Assembly: GCA_964030475.1 (NCBI GenBank)
Contig: CAXIPT010000001.1
Coordinates: 786,229 to 850,228, forward strand
Length of the DNA: 64,000 nt
Source: Tethya wilhelma
Taxonomy: Eukaryota > Porifera > Demospongiae > Tethyida > Tethyidae
Direction: 5' to 3'
Position 1 is the first letter of the stretch; each line of letters starts with the position of its first letter. The notes beneath the pieces are model-generated. The model saw nothing but the letters and a program-made list of their open reading frames with translations. It made no database searches and was not told where the DNA came from. The position numbers were made by a program, and so were the translations under genes. Shown piece after piece: positions 26,001 to 36,451 of the stretch.

Positions 26001-27125
26001 GTAAATCTTCTTTGATTCCCGCTGATCAAGAGCACCAAAGAAACCCTTAATCGACTGAAAGAGGAGAACAATAGATTCATTGCTGGCATCTCCAAAATCA
26101 AGCAGGGACTGCAAGAAGGGAGCTATCCAAGAGAAGATGTCTTTGTTCTTTGACCCATGGCTCTCGTGACTGGCAGAACCTTCAAACCCCAGGTGCCGTA
26201 CATTCTCTGAGGAGTAGACCATCTGACTGTTGGACATCATCTCCTCACTATCTGATTCGTCGCTATCAGGTTTAGAGTGGGGCTGGGTCTTGTACGCCCA
26301 TTGGACTACTTCTTCCTTGAAGTGAGGATTGTCCATCACCATTTGTAAAACACGAGAGGGATCTTCGAAAGTATGTTGCCAAAACCGATATAGCATTCGA
26401 CTGAGGAGAATGGAAAAGCACTGAAGAGCTGGCCAGAAGACAACCGAAGTGGATGATTGTTGGTCATTTGATTTGAGAGAGCTGATGATGGTGTTAACGA
26501 GTTCGACATGTCCACTCCTGCAGCTCAGGAGCCTGGTGGAGATGGAGCTGGAGTCCAGGGAGGAGAGGAGCATACACAGACCCACCCAGAAGTCTTTGGG
26601 GGAGTCATGAGCAAAGAGATGCTTTGGAAGAATGGGACAATCAGCTCCATAATGTGTAGAACCAACTGCAGGTAAACACACACAACAATACCAATGTGGT
26701 TTGTAAGATAATTTTTCATGGATTGTTGAGGTATAACCCATACAACGGCGATGGTTTGTGGATTACAACTGAAGTAGTGGAGCTCCTAAAACTTCTACCA
26801 ATGATAACATAGCCTTACATAGGGCTCCATTTTTCAAGGGAAACAAATTGGATTTGGTGTTGATCTTTAAAGATAAAATTTAATGCTGAGCAAGGCAATC
26901 GTATTCATGAAAACCTATTGTTAACAATTCCAAGAATTAAATCGCCATTAATTGCTTCCCATGAAAAAGGCCCTACATGATCTTACCATCAGTTGGTTCT
27001 GTTTGAGAGAACAAATCAAAGGTGATGACGTTCATTAACCACTGGATGACCTCCTCCAAGTCATCATACTCCTCCCATTCTACCAACCCCAAACTCTGAA
27101 CTGCACACACCGCCCAACGACGTAC
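14983..27125 (-). CDS. SETX: Senataxin-like SF1B RNA/DNA helicase (exon 3 to C-terminus)
   Basis: Exons: 26987-27125, 25502-26665, 25324-25425, 25198-25260, 21959-25135 (contains an 865-nt assembly duplication), 20936-21541, 20541-20687, 20086-20293, 19654-19779, 19559-19598, 19401-19467, 18460-18534, 18262-18383, 18156-18201, 17882-18065, 17531-17630, 17383-17475, 16796-16945, 16694-16739, 16406-16470, 16240-16327, 14983-16170. Merging the duplication and adding exons 1-2 from the plus strand gives 7689 nt, 2562 aa, close to vertebrate senataxin. Helicase motifs: GPPGTGKTHT (I), ILICAPSNAGIDEV (Ia), VDEAAQ (II), LVGDPLQLPATV (III), LTTQYRMLPEI (IV), VDGFQGREKDVI (V) and MNVALTRGKRALYI (VI). 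The prong/stalk coiled coil is encoded near 18460-19467. The Ser/Pro-rich, basic tail ends RGKR. Senataxin-family enzymes resolve R-loops and act in transcription termination. The middle region (about residues 690-1440) is low-complexity and acidic with VIKTEPK repeats that look like SUMOylation-type motifs. Confidence 0.92.
16951..17084. repeat. GA microsatellite with contig join (N at 17038)
   Basis: (GA)n, over 60 units, in a SETX intron right next to the acceptor at 16946-16947, where it forms the CT-rich polypyrimidine tract. Confidence 0.97.
18539..19375. repeat. 32-bp minisatellite, ~26 units, in a SETX intron
   Basis: Unit AGTGGGTCAATAACCCAGGT + ACACATCACACT, with point variants (GTGAATAACC, CATCAGACT, CACAATAGT). 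Each unit has an internal hairpin GGGT-CAATA-ACCC. It lies between exons 19401-19467 and 18460-18534. Confidence 0.95.
22209..23936. repeat. Direct duplicate of ~863 bp around the N at 23073 (unmerged contig overlap)
   Basis: 22209-23071 and 23074-23936 are the same sequence at an offset of 865, both inside the large SETX exon. Removing one copy plus the N leaves an exon of 2312 nt, exactly the length needed to keep frame between its neighbours, so it is an assembly artefact and not a protein repeat. Confidence 0.9.
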
Positions 27126-27158
27126 CTACAACAACAGTTACTGTAGTCATCACATCAC

Positions 27159-27161
<3 letters not shown>

Positions 27162-27244
<83 letters not shown>
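27162..27244. repeat. CA microsatellite at contig end
   Basis: (CA)n running into the N at 27245; inverted partner of 13413-13450. Confidence 0.95.
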
Positions 27245-27245
27245 N

Positions 27246-27749
27246 GTCTTGCTCGTTGGGCTTTGGCTTCTGTTTGCCTGGGGTGAGCATCATTGAGTGT
27301 GGGAGGATTCTTCCTGGCTGTGAAGATCTGTTGAATTTCTGGTATTAGCTCTGATAGCTCTTCCTCCAGTTCAGACTCTGTCATGGTTGGAGTGGGACTA
27401 TCACTAGAAGCAAAGAGGGCTGATGGTAGAGCTCCAATCACTCCTTCAACAAACTGCTGATCTGCATGTTGCTGTACTGTGCTCTCGTCTTTCTCGGCCC
27501 AGTCTTCAACCCCAACATGGCGTGTGTCAATTACAGTGTCTACGATAGAATTATCAATCCCTCTAGTCGACTCTTGATCTGGATTGAACGGCTTGTTAAC
27601 CAGGAGGTGATAGAGGCTGGTCTTGCCAACCCTCTGCTCACCAAGTATGAGAAAATTGCACCATGGAATCTGGGACTTTCCTTTTTCCAAGGCTTTGAAG
27701 TAGGAATCAACTGCTTTTGGGCCCCTTTTCAAGATCTCCGGTGGAATAA
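27246..27749 (-). pseudogene. Partial Roc-domain exon (duplicate copy, truncated by contig end)
   Basis: Encodes the start of the Roc exon: IPPEILKRGPKAVDSYFKAL, P-loop GEQRVGKTS and part of the acidic insert. It then meets the N at 27245. The acceptor at 27750-27751 matches that at 1528-1529. The few changes from the first copy (for example ALFASSD for DLFASSD) are mostly conservative or silent, so the copy looks functional as far as it goes. It is truncated by assembly rather than by mutation. Confidence 0.75.
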
Positions 27750-29096
27750 CTGTTATCATAATAATACAGAAAAACTTGGATGACCCTACCATGAGCTATC
27801 TATATTGGTAAAATCTATAGCTACAGATGCTATGCCCACTTCATTAATTGCTACCATAAGTTTCGACAATTGATGTGCACTATAATTATATTGACAGCGA
27901 AGAGGTGTTTCTAAAGCCTAGCTAGATCACTCAATATATATATAGGCATCTATAGAGTACTCAGCTTCTATAGGGCATGTAGACATGTTACCAGTATAAT
28001 TGAGGCTTTAATCAAACCTCTAAGCTAGTGAGTATATGTCACCAACACCAGGCGTCATGACTGTGAATTCCTTTATCCTTTATGATGGCATAATCAAAAT
28101 TCACATGCAGAAGACAAGAGAACACGTAGTATGTAATGTTCAGAAATCGTAGTATGTAATGTTCAGAAATCGCAACAAGTCTTTGCAAGATATAAACTTC
28201 AAGCTATATAGAACTAGCTAGCTATTAGTTAAACACTATCTAGCTTGAAAGACATATATAAGATATCACGTGCACGAGTCCTGCGGCTTGAATCATTGCG
28301 TGGTCTAGCTCAACCATATGTAACTTCAAAGTTCAGCTAGTCCCTATTATAGACCCTGCCACTTTCACTAGTAATAAATGGAATGCTCACTGAAAAACAG
28401 CCAACCAAATCCCTAATTGCATCCAATGACCGGTTTTAGTCCACTTTATTGTGTATCTATGCATATTCAGATTTTGTGAAACTGAAAGACCACCAGTCTT
28501 AAATACATTCCAAAACATCAAAAGTGTCCAATTTTTCCATAAAACTCATTTTGAAAGCTAAAAGAGGTAGGGTCGATCTAAGGACAAGACTAATTTAAAA
28601 GTTTATTCTATAACTAGCAAAAGTAAAAAATTCAACGATGAAACACATCGTATTATAAGGAACATTCGCTTCTAAGAGTCTGCTTCTCTGTTGTTGTACA
28701 TGAAACACAGCTAGCCAGATAACAAGTTTCTTTGCCAGCTAGGTGATTGCAAAAATGCGGAAGTCAGGAAAGGGTCGTCTGTGACGTTATGCATATACGT
28801 AACGAGGTAAATTGCATTGCTGAGCTGGCCAAAATGAAATTGCAAAGAGGAGCAGTGCAAGCATACATGGTTACCTTTCACTGCCCAGTTATTACTATGC
28901 AGATGCCTGTGCTTGCATGCATCTAGCAGTAAACATCAGTATGCTTCATATATACAAGCAAGGAGCATGGCGAGCGTGGTGAGCGAAGCGAGCCACACTC
29001 CTTGTAGTATTATTTATAAAACTTGAACATGCAGTCATGCAAGTGCATGGATAAACCTTACACATTAATGCTACTATCAATGCAAGGTTAACTTAC

Positions 29097-29133
29097 TATC
29101 ATCTGGTTCAATGTCTTTAGGAAGTTGGCCAGC
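29097..29133 (-). CDS. 37-nt linker exon joining ankyrin repeats to Roc
   Basis: Flanked by a good acceptor (TATAATTGTAG) and donor (GTAAGTTAAC). It is read in phase 0 from the ankyrin exon ending at 3428 and left in phase 1 into the Roc exon that starts TT-ATT-CCA. It encodes AGQLPKDIEPDD and then completes Ile before IPPE. This is the only candidate found that restores frame between the two modules. The corresponding position in the first copy (near 2775) is deleted. Confidence 0.65.
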
Positions 29134-30383
29134 CTACAATTATAGGCAACCTTGTTAATAATTTATAATTATACTTTAGCTATAATTATTTGTTTCATTT
29201 GTATTGAAAAAAAGGTAAACAAAAATCTAGGTCATATTGAATGAACTTAGACAAGATTAAACCCTTAGAAAACATTTACATAGAAGTCTTGTGCAAGTTA
29301 CATGAAGTCACTTATATGATGCACAAGCCTCGGCACACACTTAACCAGCATGCATGCATAAGATCCTACTACTCAACTTGACAACAATGTGGCCAGCATA
29401 AAAGAGTCATAAAATCTTTGGAAAACATACAGGACTCAGTCATGCAGGCTGACTGAAATGTTAACACTGAATCTACTAAGTTTACAAAGTCATGTGTTTG
29501 ATTATACAAGTATAGTAAAAATTTAGCAATGTAGGAATGGACAATGTAGTAAAAAGGACCTAGNGTTAATTCTGTACTACTTCCATTTATTTGTACCTAT
29601 GTTAGTAAATTATTTTTTGTATGCTTAAATTCTGTCTATTACTATTTTGTATGTACAGACCATCAAATTCTACATGCATGCAGTTGTGAATTCTTACTGT
29701 ACAATGTCATGCATGTATACATAATACGTTTGCTTTAATTCTTTACAATTATAGAATTAATTTGACATGTATACATTATACTTCTTACTATTGTACAATT
29801 GAATGATGATCAAAGTTTGTTATGAGTAACTAAATTGAATTATTTTATTTTGATTACACTATAATGGTTGATTAAAAAAACAAACAAAAAAAAAACAACA
29901 TAATTATAGCATTATATGAGCATCAAGTTGCCATGAGTCAGTCTAGTCTCCGACAAGCACCACATTATAGTTATTGATCAGAATCACATCCTCATCCAAG
30001 CGATTACCAAACATAGAAAACATATGCACGATTATGAGTATTAACTTATTGTCAAATCAGCGTTAACTTTAAGTAAGGTGAGGCGGGGTGTGTGACACAC
30101 TGTGGTACCGGCCTGAGCCTCGGCATGGCCATGGTCATTGGTGGGTGTAGTTTATAGAGTGAATACAGTCATTATACTTACAATAAGTTAAGTCGTAGCC
30201 CAGACAGCTGAATTTGTACCATCTCTGCTTCAGCTTGGCTTAGCAGCTAAAGCCTCTGAACCATCGCCGCGGATGTAAGTTTACTGCGCATGCGTACTAC
30301 CCGATCAGCCCCACCCCCTTTATTGGGCGCTGTCAGTCATGTGACAAAACAACCTCGGGCGCGCAGCAGCAAACTCTAAGCTC
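29134..30383. other. Intron remainder and gene-free spacer upstream of SIAE copy 1
   Basis: 29134-29563 continues the duplicated intron and ends in a half MITE. From 29565 a new contig carries AT-rich sequence with no coding exon seen before the start codon at 30384. Confidence 0.6.
30285..30294. promoter_or_regulatory. NRF1-like palindrome TGCGCATGCG upstream of SIAE copy 1
   Basis: The palindromic core of the NRF1 site lies about 90 bp before the ATG at 30384, in a locally GC-richer stretch. It matches the known consensus, but function is inferred. Confidence 0.45.
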
Positions 30384-32859
30384 ATGATGGCTTACAACTG
30401 GTTCGTTTGTTTGACGAGTTTCTTTGCCTTGTGTGCAGGTAAACAATCAATATTTGTACTATTGCCGCTCACTGACACAGTAAGTTGTATAAGCACAACA
30501 TAAGCGTTAATAATTTTGGGGATATTTTTAGCCATGATGAAACAGGCTATTTTTACATCACTTAATTTATTTATTCTAGCCAGTATTTTGTTGTACAGGG
30601 CACAGTGTCTTAGCTCTCCCACCCCCACCTCCTGGACTGAGGTTTGCCAACATGTACGGCGACCACATGGTGCTCCAGCAGGCTCCTCACCAGGCCAGTC
30701 TGTGGGGCTTTGTACCCCAATGTGGAGAAGTGAATGTCATGTTTGACAGCAAGACTTACAAAGCCGACATCATCCAGCATAAAGGTAGTTACTGCTAATC
30801 TCAAATGTATCACTTAAGCTTAATTTGTGGTAGGGTAGTATGGTTGATACTATTAATGGCTATGTGGCAATACTATTGAGTAAATGCTTCAGTGACACAT
30901 GCCAAACTGTTTACAGTAGCTATACTTCATAGTTCTTGATGATCGTTGTACACCAATAGGTCCAACTGAGATGTGCAAGTGGCGTGTGACACTACCAGCA
31001 ACTCAGGCAGATGCCACGAAGTCGTACACCATCTCTGTCTCCTCTGGGAAGGAGACCATCACCCTCAAGGATGTCATCTTTGGAGACGTGTGGGTGTGCA
31101 GTGGACAGAGCAACATGCAGTTCACTGTCCCTCAGGTGAGAATAGAGCTGCACACATGATTAGGCTTGTTTCTATACTCTTTCAATAATGTACATGATGA
31201 TTCATGTGCCACTCTAGTGTTTTGTTATTGTTGTTTATATTGCTGTCATCAGAATGTCATTGAATGTGTGTTAGGTTTATAATGCCTCTGATGAGATTGC
31301 AACTGCTTCAAAGTATCCTCTCATTCGTCTCTTCACTGCTTCTCTTGTGAGCTCTGATGTACCAGTCGATGAACTCCTTGGAGTGGAACAGCAGTGGTCT
31401 GTAGCTGGACCTGGTGAGGGACAACATAATATAGTTGTGCTCTATTTGTGTATGATATCATACTCCTGATCATAAATGCATGATATTGTGTGTGCAGATA
31501 GTATCAATGGAAGTGCTTGGATGTACTTCTCAGCTACTTGCTGGTTCTTTGGACGCAATATCTTTGACAGTCTCAAGTATCCCATTGGTATGTGTTGCTA
31601 AAGATAGCTGTGGTGTTTACTTGGGGTTTGATGTGCATGATCTGTTGAACCATGTTACAGGTCTCATTGCTACTGACTGGGGTGGCACTCCAGTGGAAGC
31701 ATGGTCCTCTCCTGATGCTCTTGCTAAATGTACTAAGCCAGATCTAGAAGATAGAGATGAAGAAAAGTAAGTTGTTGAGAATTGAGAGGATGTTAAATTA
31801 AACCAATGACACTTTATTTCTGTCACTTTTAGACGGTTTCTACGATCCACAGAGGGTCGTACAGATCCTGATCATCGTACTCCTGGTCCTAACCCACACA
31901 CTCCTTCTGTCCTCTGGAATGCCATGATCCATCCCTTTCTCAATATGACTATCAAAGGAGCCATATGGTACCAAGGAGAAGCCAACGCAGGTAAATGCAC
32001 TATGCCATGCTTATTATGCAACATTAAGATCTCATACTGTATACAGGTCATCCTGACACCTACAACTGTACCTTCCCTGCCATGATTGATGACTGGAGAG
32101 AGAAGTGGAACACATATACCATGAAACAGACTGACCCTCTCATGGGATTTGGCTTTGTACAGGTAACAATATCGTATTATTTGATTGACACACAGTGACA
32201 CACAGTGACACACATAATATCAATGTCATTAGTGAGTGTCTCAATCTCTCCTATATAGCTGGCTCCCAATGGAAATGACAAACATGCTATTGATGGTTTC
32301 CCAGTGATCCGATGGGCCCAAACTGCAGACTATGGTTATGTTCCAAATGACAGACTGAGGAATGTCTTCATGGCTGTTACTGTTGACCTTGGTGACCCCA
32401 CCTCACCCTATGGCAGTGTCCACCCTAGGGACAAGCAGGACGTGGGACTCAGACTGGCCATGAGTGCAAGGGCCGTGGTCTATGGGGAGAACATAGTCGA
32501 CTTTCAAGGTCCCATTCCAAAAACAGCTACTGCAAGGTATCCTCGTATGATCCACTGCATCATGTAGATGTGCTTGACTTGCCAATAGTGTACAGAATTT
32601 AATTCAATGACTGCAAACAAAAAAATGCATATTTATTTTGGTCTGTACATTGTGCATTAGACAGCTATTTTGGTACCAGTTGCCATGTTAACTAGAGCCT
32701 TTGTCTTTGTCTCACAGTCCACCAACAGACTCCTTCGTAAAAGTCTCTGTCTCATTCCAATACCATGGCACTATGGAGACAAAGAGCTCTGATGGGTTTG
32801 AACTAGGCTGTGGTACGGGGGAGAACGTGTCCCAGTGGTTTGAAGGGACGGTGAGCGGA
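30384..32859 (+). CDS. SIAE: Sialate O-acetylesterase, copy 1 (C-terminus cut by contig end)
   Basis: Ten phase-consistent exons: 30384-30438, 30599-30784, 30960-31135, 31275-31413, 31498-31587, 31661-31766, 31833-31990, 32047-32162, 32259-32536 and 32718-32859. They encode 482 residues before the N at 32860. The N-terminus MMAYNWFVCLTSFFALCAG is a signal peptide, so the enzyme is lysosomal or secreted. Family landmarks: FANMYGDHMVLQQ, LKDVIFGDVWVCSGQSNMQ (catalytic Ser in GQSN), GLIATDWGGTPVEAWSS, HPFLNMTIKGAIWYQGEANA, CTFPAMIDDWREKW and SVHPRDKQDVG (Asp-x-x-His side of the triad with the conserved His). The enzyme removes O-acetyl groups from sialic acids in its known relatives. Copy 2 is at 49405-51695 with identical intron positions, so the two are old tandem paralogues, not alleles. 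Confidence 0.93.
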
Positions 32860-32860
32860 N

Positions 32861-33073
32861 AAGTTAACATAAAAATTTTTGGGATGCGATATCACTCTGG
32901 GGTCCTCGTCCCGCATCCTGGGATCAACAGTTCAACATGCATAGAGTATTAATAGTGCTTGAACACAATGAACTGTTGATGCAGACTGGAGTGATCGTAC
33001 ACATTATTGTCATGCACATACACACATATAATGTGTGAGTACATTTACACATTCACACACACACTCACAAAAA

Positions 33074-33112
<39 letters not shown>

Positions 33113-33710
33113 CACAGCACTTTCTCATCCACGACCAGAGAGCTTATAGCAAAATTGAGATTATGCAACTATTGTTTGGTAAGTTACTTCATAAGAACTT
33201 ATTATGATAATCGTGTATAAACTCTTTCACTGCACTCTCAGCATATGCAGATCTTCTTCAAGCAATAGTAACAATTCCATTGTGCACACACAATCATTTT
33301 TATTAATTCTGTCACAACCCTTCTGTTCACTATATAGTACCACTTTTATTATACTGTTAATTATTGCACAATGTGTTTGATCACTGTCAATGATTGGATG
33401 ATCTAAAAAAAAGTTTATTAATTAAATTATTCATAGATACAGTAGTGTAAATAAAAATAACATTCAACATGTAAAATGAAGCAAGACGATTGTATAGACG
33501 CTAGGCATTATTGAACACAAACGTAAAGATCATGCAGAGGTAAGCGTTTATTATTATACGCATAATTCTATGAGCAGCTATAATACTACTACTACCATAT
33601 GCGGTTATAAGCAAGCCGGCCGCGGCTTGCGCTAGCGCGAGCCTCCCCCCCCCCCAAAAAAGCGCGGAACTTTGCAGCTGTATTACACGCAGCTGCATAC
33701 AGTGAGAGAA
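32861..33710. other. Spacer with CA microsatellite, no gene seen
   Basis: AT-rich sequence. A CA tract lies at about 33075-33106, and a GC-rich, C-homopolymer stretch at 33615-33665 lies just before the small gene that follows. Confidence 0.6.
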
Positions 33711-34149
33711 ATGGCAACAAACAAAACTCCACCAAAAGGCAAAACTGTACCAGGTACTACAAAATAATATAAAATAGAAAAACAATTATTGCAAACTTAG
33801 CTAAGTAAAAAATTATTGTTTGTTAGAAAAAATGGAAATTGAATCCAAAGATTTAATAACAAAAACAAAGAAAAGACCTACTCCTTATGATAAGGATAAA
33901 AAAGAAAAAGAAAACAAAGGTGACATAAAAAAATTTTAAATGTTAGCTACCACAATTTTATAATACTCTTCATTCTAGATATAGTAGAAGTGCCAGCCTC
34001 AACCTCAAGCTCCGAGGAAAAACAGCCTGAGGCTGGAAATACCTTCACTTTAAATGTATGTTACATACATTTATAATGACAGAAATTAACTTGAACTTTA
34101 TTCCTTTCAGATATCTGGGAACAAAATAGTAATAATTAACAGAAAGTGA
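33711..34149 (+). CDS. Small four-exon gene, 83-aa Lys-rich protein
   Basis: Four tiny exons (33711-33753, 33827-33919, 33979-34055, 34111-34149) are separated by introns of 73, 59 and 55 bp with clean GT-AG ends (GTACTA...TTGTTAG, GTGACA...ATTCTAG, GTATGT...CTTTCAG). Phases 1, 1 and 0 fit at all three junctions and the frame ends at TGA. The product starts MATNKTPPKGKTVPEKMEIE, has a KKRPTPYDKDKKEKENK basic stretch, an acidic/Ser segment and a hydrophobic beta-like end (NTFTLNISGNKIVIINRK). There is no signal peptide or membrane segment. The family is not recognised. A basic patch suggests nucleic-acid or nuclear contact, but that is a guess. None of its exons is long enough to show as an ORF. 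Confidence 0.6.
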
Positions 34150-35328
34150 ACAATATTATCAAGAAAAGGGGTAGCTATATTATTAATTGTATTTATTAGT
34201 GCTGACATTATCAATCATATCATTATTGTATTATCTTATAACCCTATTATAAAGAATGTATTATGAAAAATATAGTCATTTCATTTTAAAAATGTAGTGT
34301 TTGATAGCATAGCTACAGACGTTACGTCCATTTTAAAATATACTGAAGTGCCCACATGTACATATGTATATAAATTTGCTGTCTATAGAGTACCGGCAAT
34401 CTGTATACTTTACTATTGCTTTTGTATTGCAGATGTACGTAATATGATACGTACATGCAGTATCAGGATTATACCAGTACTGCACTAAAGAACCGACATC
34501 AACGACTACAATGTATTTAGCCTTAGTTTACGGAACTGGTGCAGTATCCACATAGTCTGGTACCCAGACCCTTTCCAATTATTAGTAGGCGGGACAGGAA
34601 GAGGAAGCCGGGAGAAAGATTAAGAAGGGAAAGGTACTAGGCACCAGACTATTATCCACAAGCATATAAATTTGCCTGTTCACACTTCTTACTTCATCAA
34701 CGTAACGGATTATTTGATCACTAGCCTTACTGTTATAAACTCATAAATGATTACTGGAAAAGAAAAAAAAATGGAACTGTATAACTTTAGTATTGAGCAC
34801 ATCCCTCACGCATTACAGCCTATATTCTCACACTCTCACTCATGCATCTTCAAAACTCACGCATTTCTCTGTACTGTGTTGGTATTTTAGTAAAAAATAC
34901 TCAAGATAGCGCATGTACTATAGTCGAGCGTGCTTTGTCAAACAGAAATTCACCATTGTTCAGCTTGCAAAATGTTTCATTCTAATCATGTGACATAGGG
35001 GTTTGATCATGTGAACGTGAACAATCATACTGAGTCAGCAAACAAACTTAACCTTAGCCGGCCTCGATTATTCACAGGCCCAAAAAAGGGACAAAGCTAA
35101 AAGAACCGCTACAGTTTACCTGAGGATGTCATGACAGTACAACACAGTCACTAACTGTAAGTCAAAAATGTAGATACAATCAACTAAATATTAAAAATTT
35201 CATAACTTTTTACTTAAAATTAGCCCAGCACTAATTTGGCTTAGAGTCTAATATGATTACTAATTAATGAGCCATAAATAGCTCAAAAATTAATTTAGAA
35301 ATCAAATTTTACGGAAAAATGATCACAA
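34150..35328. other. Gene-free AT-rich spacer
   Basis: No exon pattern seen. It contains a short inverted-repeat element at 34553-34651, otherwise AT-rich unique-looking sequence. Confidence 0.5.
34553..34651. mobile_element. Short inverted-repeat element with AGTCTGGTACCCAGACC end
   Basis: Starts TAGTCTGGTACCCAGACCCT and ends AGGTACTAGGCACCAGACTA, imperfect inverted ends of about 20 bp. The ends resemble those of the elements at 38075-38747 and 11760-11868 (AGTCTCG..CCAGAC), so this is probably a small member of the same MITE group. Confidence 0.5.
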
Positions 35329-35968
35329 ACAAGTATAAAAAAACATTAAAAATGTAATGAGACACAGGAATGGCCAAATCGTAAAAAGAAAGCAGACAAG
35401 ATGGAATGGCTGCTAGCTAACCTTACACGGTGAAGAATTAATTCCTGTGTGCTGCATGGCATAATTTTCGAATGCGCCATATAAATATAGATAAAGAAAA
35501 ATGTAAATTAAATCAAAATACATGGGTTGTATCTAGAGAGTCAGCTCCGTAAAGTATTTTATAAAAGCTAAATACATTGTAGTCAATGTTACCGATTCTA
35601 AATATAGTCCAGGCAAAATCAGTATACTATAAATTACATAACTCTGCAAATCATAGCCTTTACAAGATTAGAATGAGAAAAATTTGATATCTTTTGTGCA
35701 AGTCTGCATGTATGCACCTATGTACACTAATGCACATATCATTGCCAATTTCAACAAAATGAAATTATTCATTTAGTCAAATGAATTTTTATCTTTATTG
35801 TGTAGTGTACAAAAGTTATGTTACCAACCACTCATGCCATTGCAGCACACAGGAATTAATTCTTCACCGTGTAAGGTTAGCTAGCAGCCATTCCATCTTG
35901 TCTGCTTTCTTTTTACGATTTGGCCATTCCTGTGTCTCATTACATTTTTAATGTTTTTTTATACTTGT
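35329..35968. mobile_element. 640-bp MITE with ~130-bp terminal inverted repeats
   Basis: The left arm (ACAAGTATAAAAAAACATTA..., through CTGTGTGCTGCATGGCA near 35460) is mirrored almost exactly at 35836-35968. The interior is AT-rich and non-coding. A related copy is at 43029-43252. Confidence 0.85.
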
Positions 35969-36451
35969 ATAGGATAAATTTAACTTAGAACAGTTCAATA
36001 AAACTATTGAGAAGTCTTGATATTCTTTATGTACTGGATGACAGTCCAATTCTCACATGTACTCTGAGCCACAGTCCTGACCCTTCAATGTTTAGTTCAC
36101 TGGACAACTTGATGCGAAAAGTCACAGCAAGATAAGTTTTGGATCATAGATTATTTACATGTTGAACTCTCAGAATTCTATAACGGTTTCTAGAAAAGTC
36201 TTCCATTTGAGTCGTGTTATTCACTCACAAACTGTTGGAAAAATTCATTTTTGGCAGCTCAAATTACCTGCGTGACGTCACAAATGGGTGTGGTTTTAGG
36301 TAGTAATAAACGCGTGTTCTTAGTAACCACGCAGTTGTCCTTCGTATTTCGTGGTAAAGAAGTCGAGATTGTTTCATCAGACTCTTCAAAAGAACTTTAA
36401 TTGTCAACTACATTGCAAATATTTGAGTTTTGACTTTCGTTGGTATGTATG

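Larger units (their letters stand above)
27246..29563. repeat. Second, diverged copy of 1024-3110 (haplotig or recent duplication)
   Basis: Same order and orientation as 1024-3110 but with scattered SNPs and indels, for example GGTGTTTCT kept while AATTAATTG is shortened, and an extra repeat of ATGTAATGTTCAGAAATCG near 28130-28170. It also has an extra segment of about 200 bp at 29010-29214. It begins inside the Roc exon and ends at an N within a MITE. Divergence of a few percent suits an allelic contig in a polymorphic animal. A real paralogue cannot be excluded. Confidence 0.8.

Noticed and set aside
27064..27245. Cys-Val repeat tail fused to the Roc fragment
   Set aside because: It reads through the N into the CA microsatellite of a SETX intron on a different contig.
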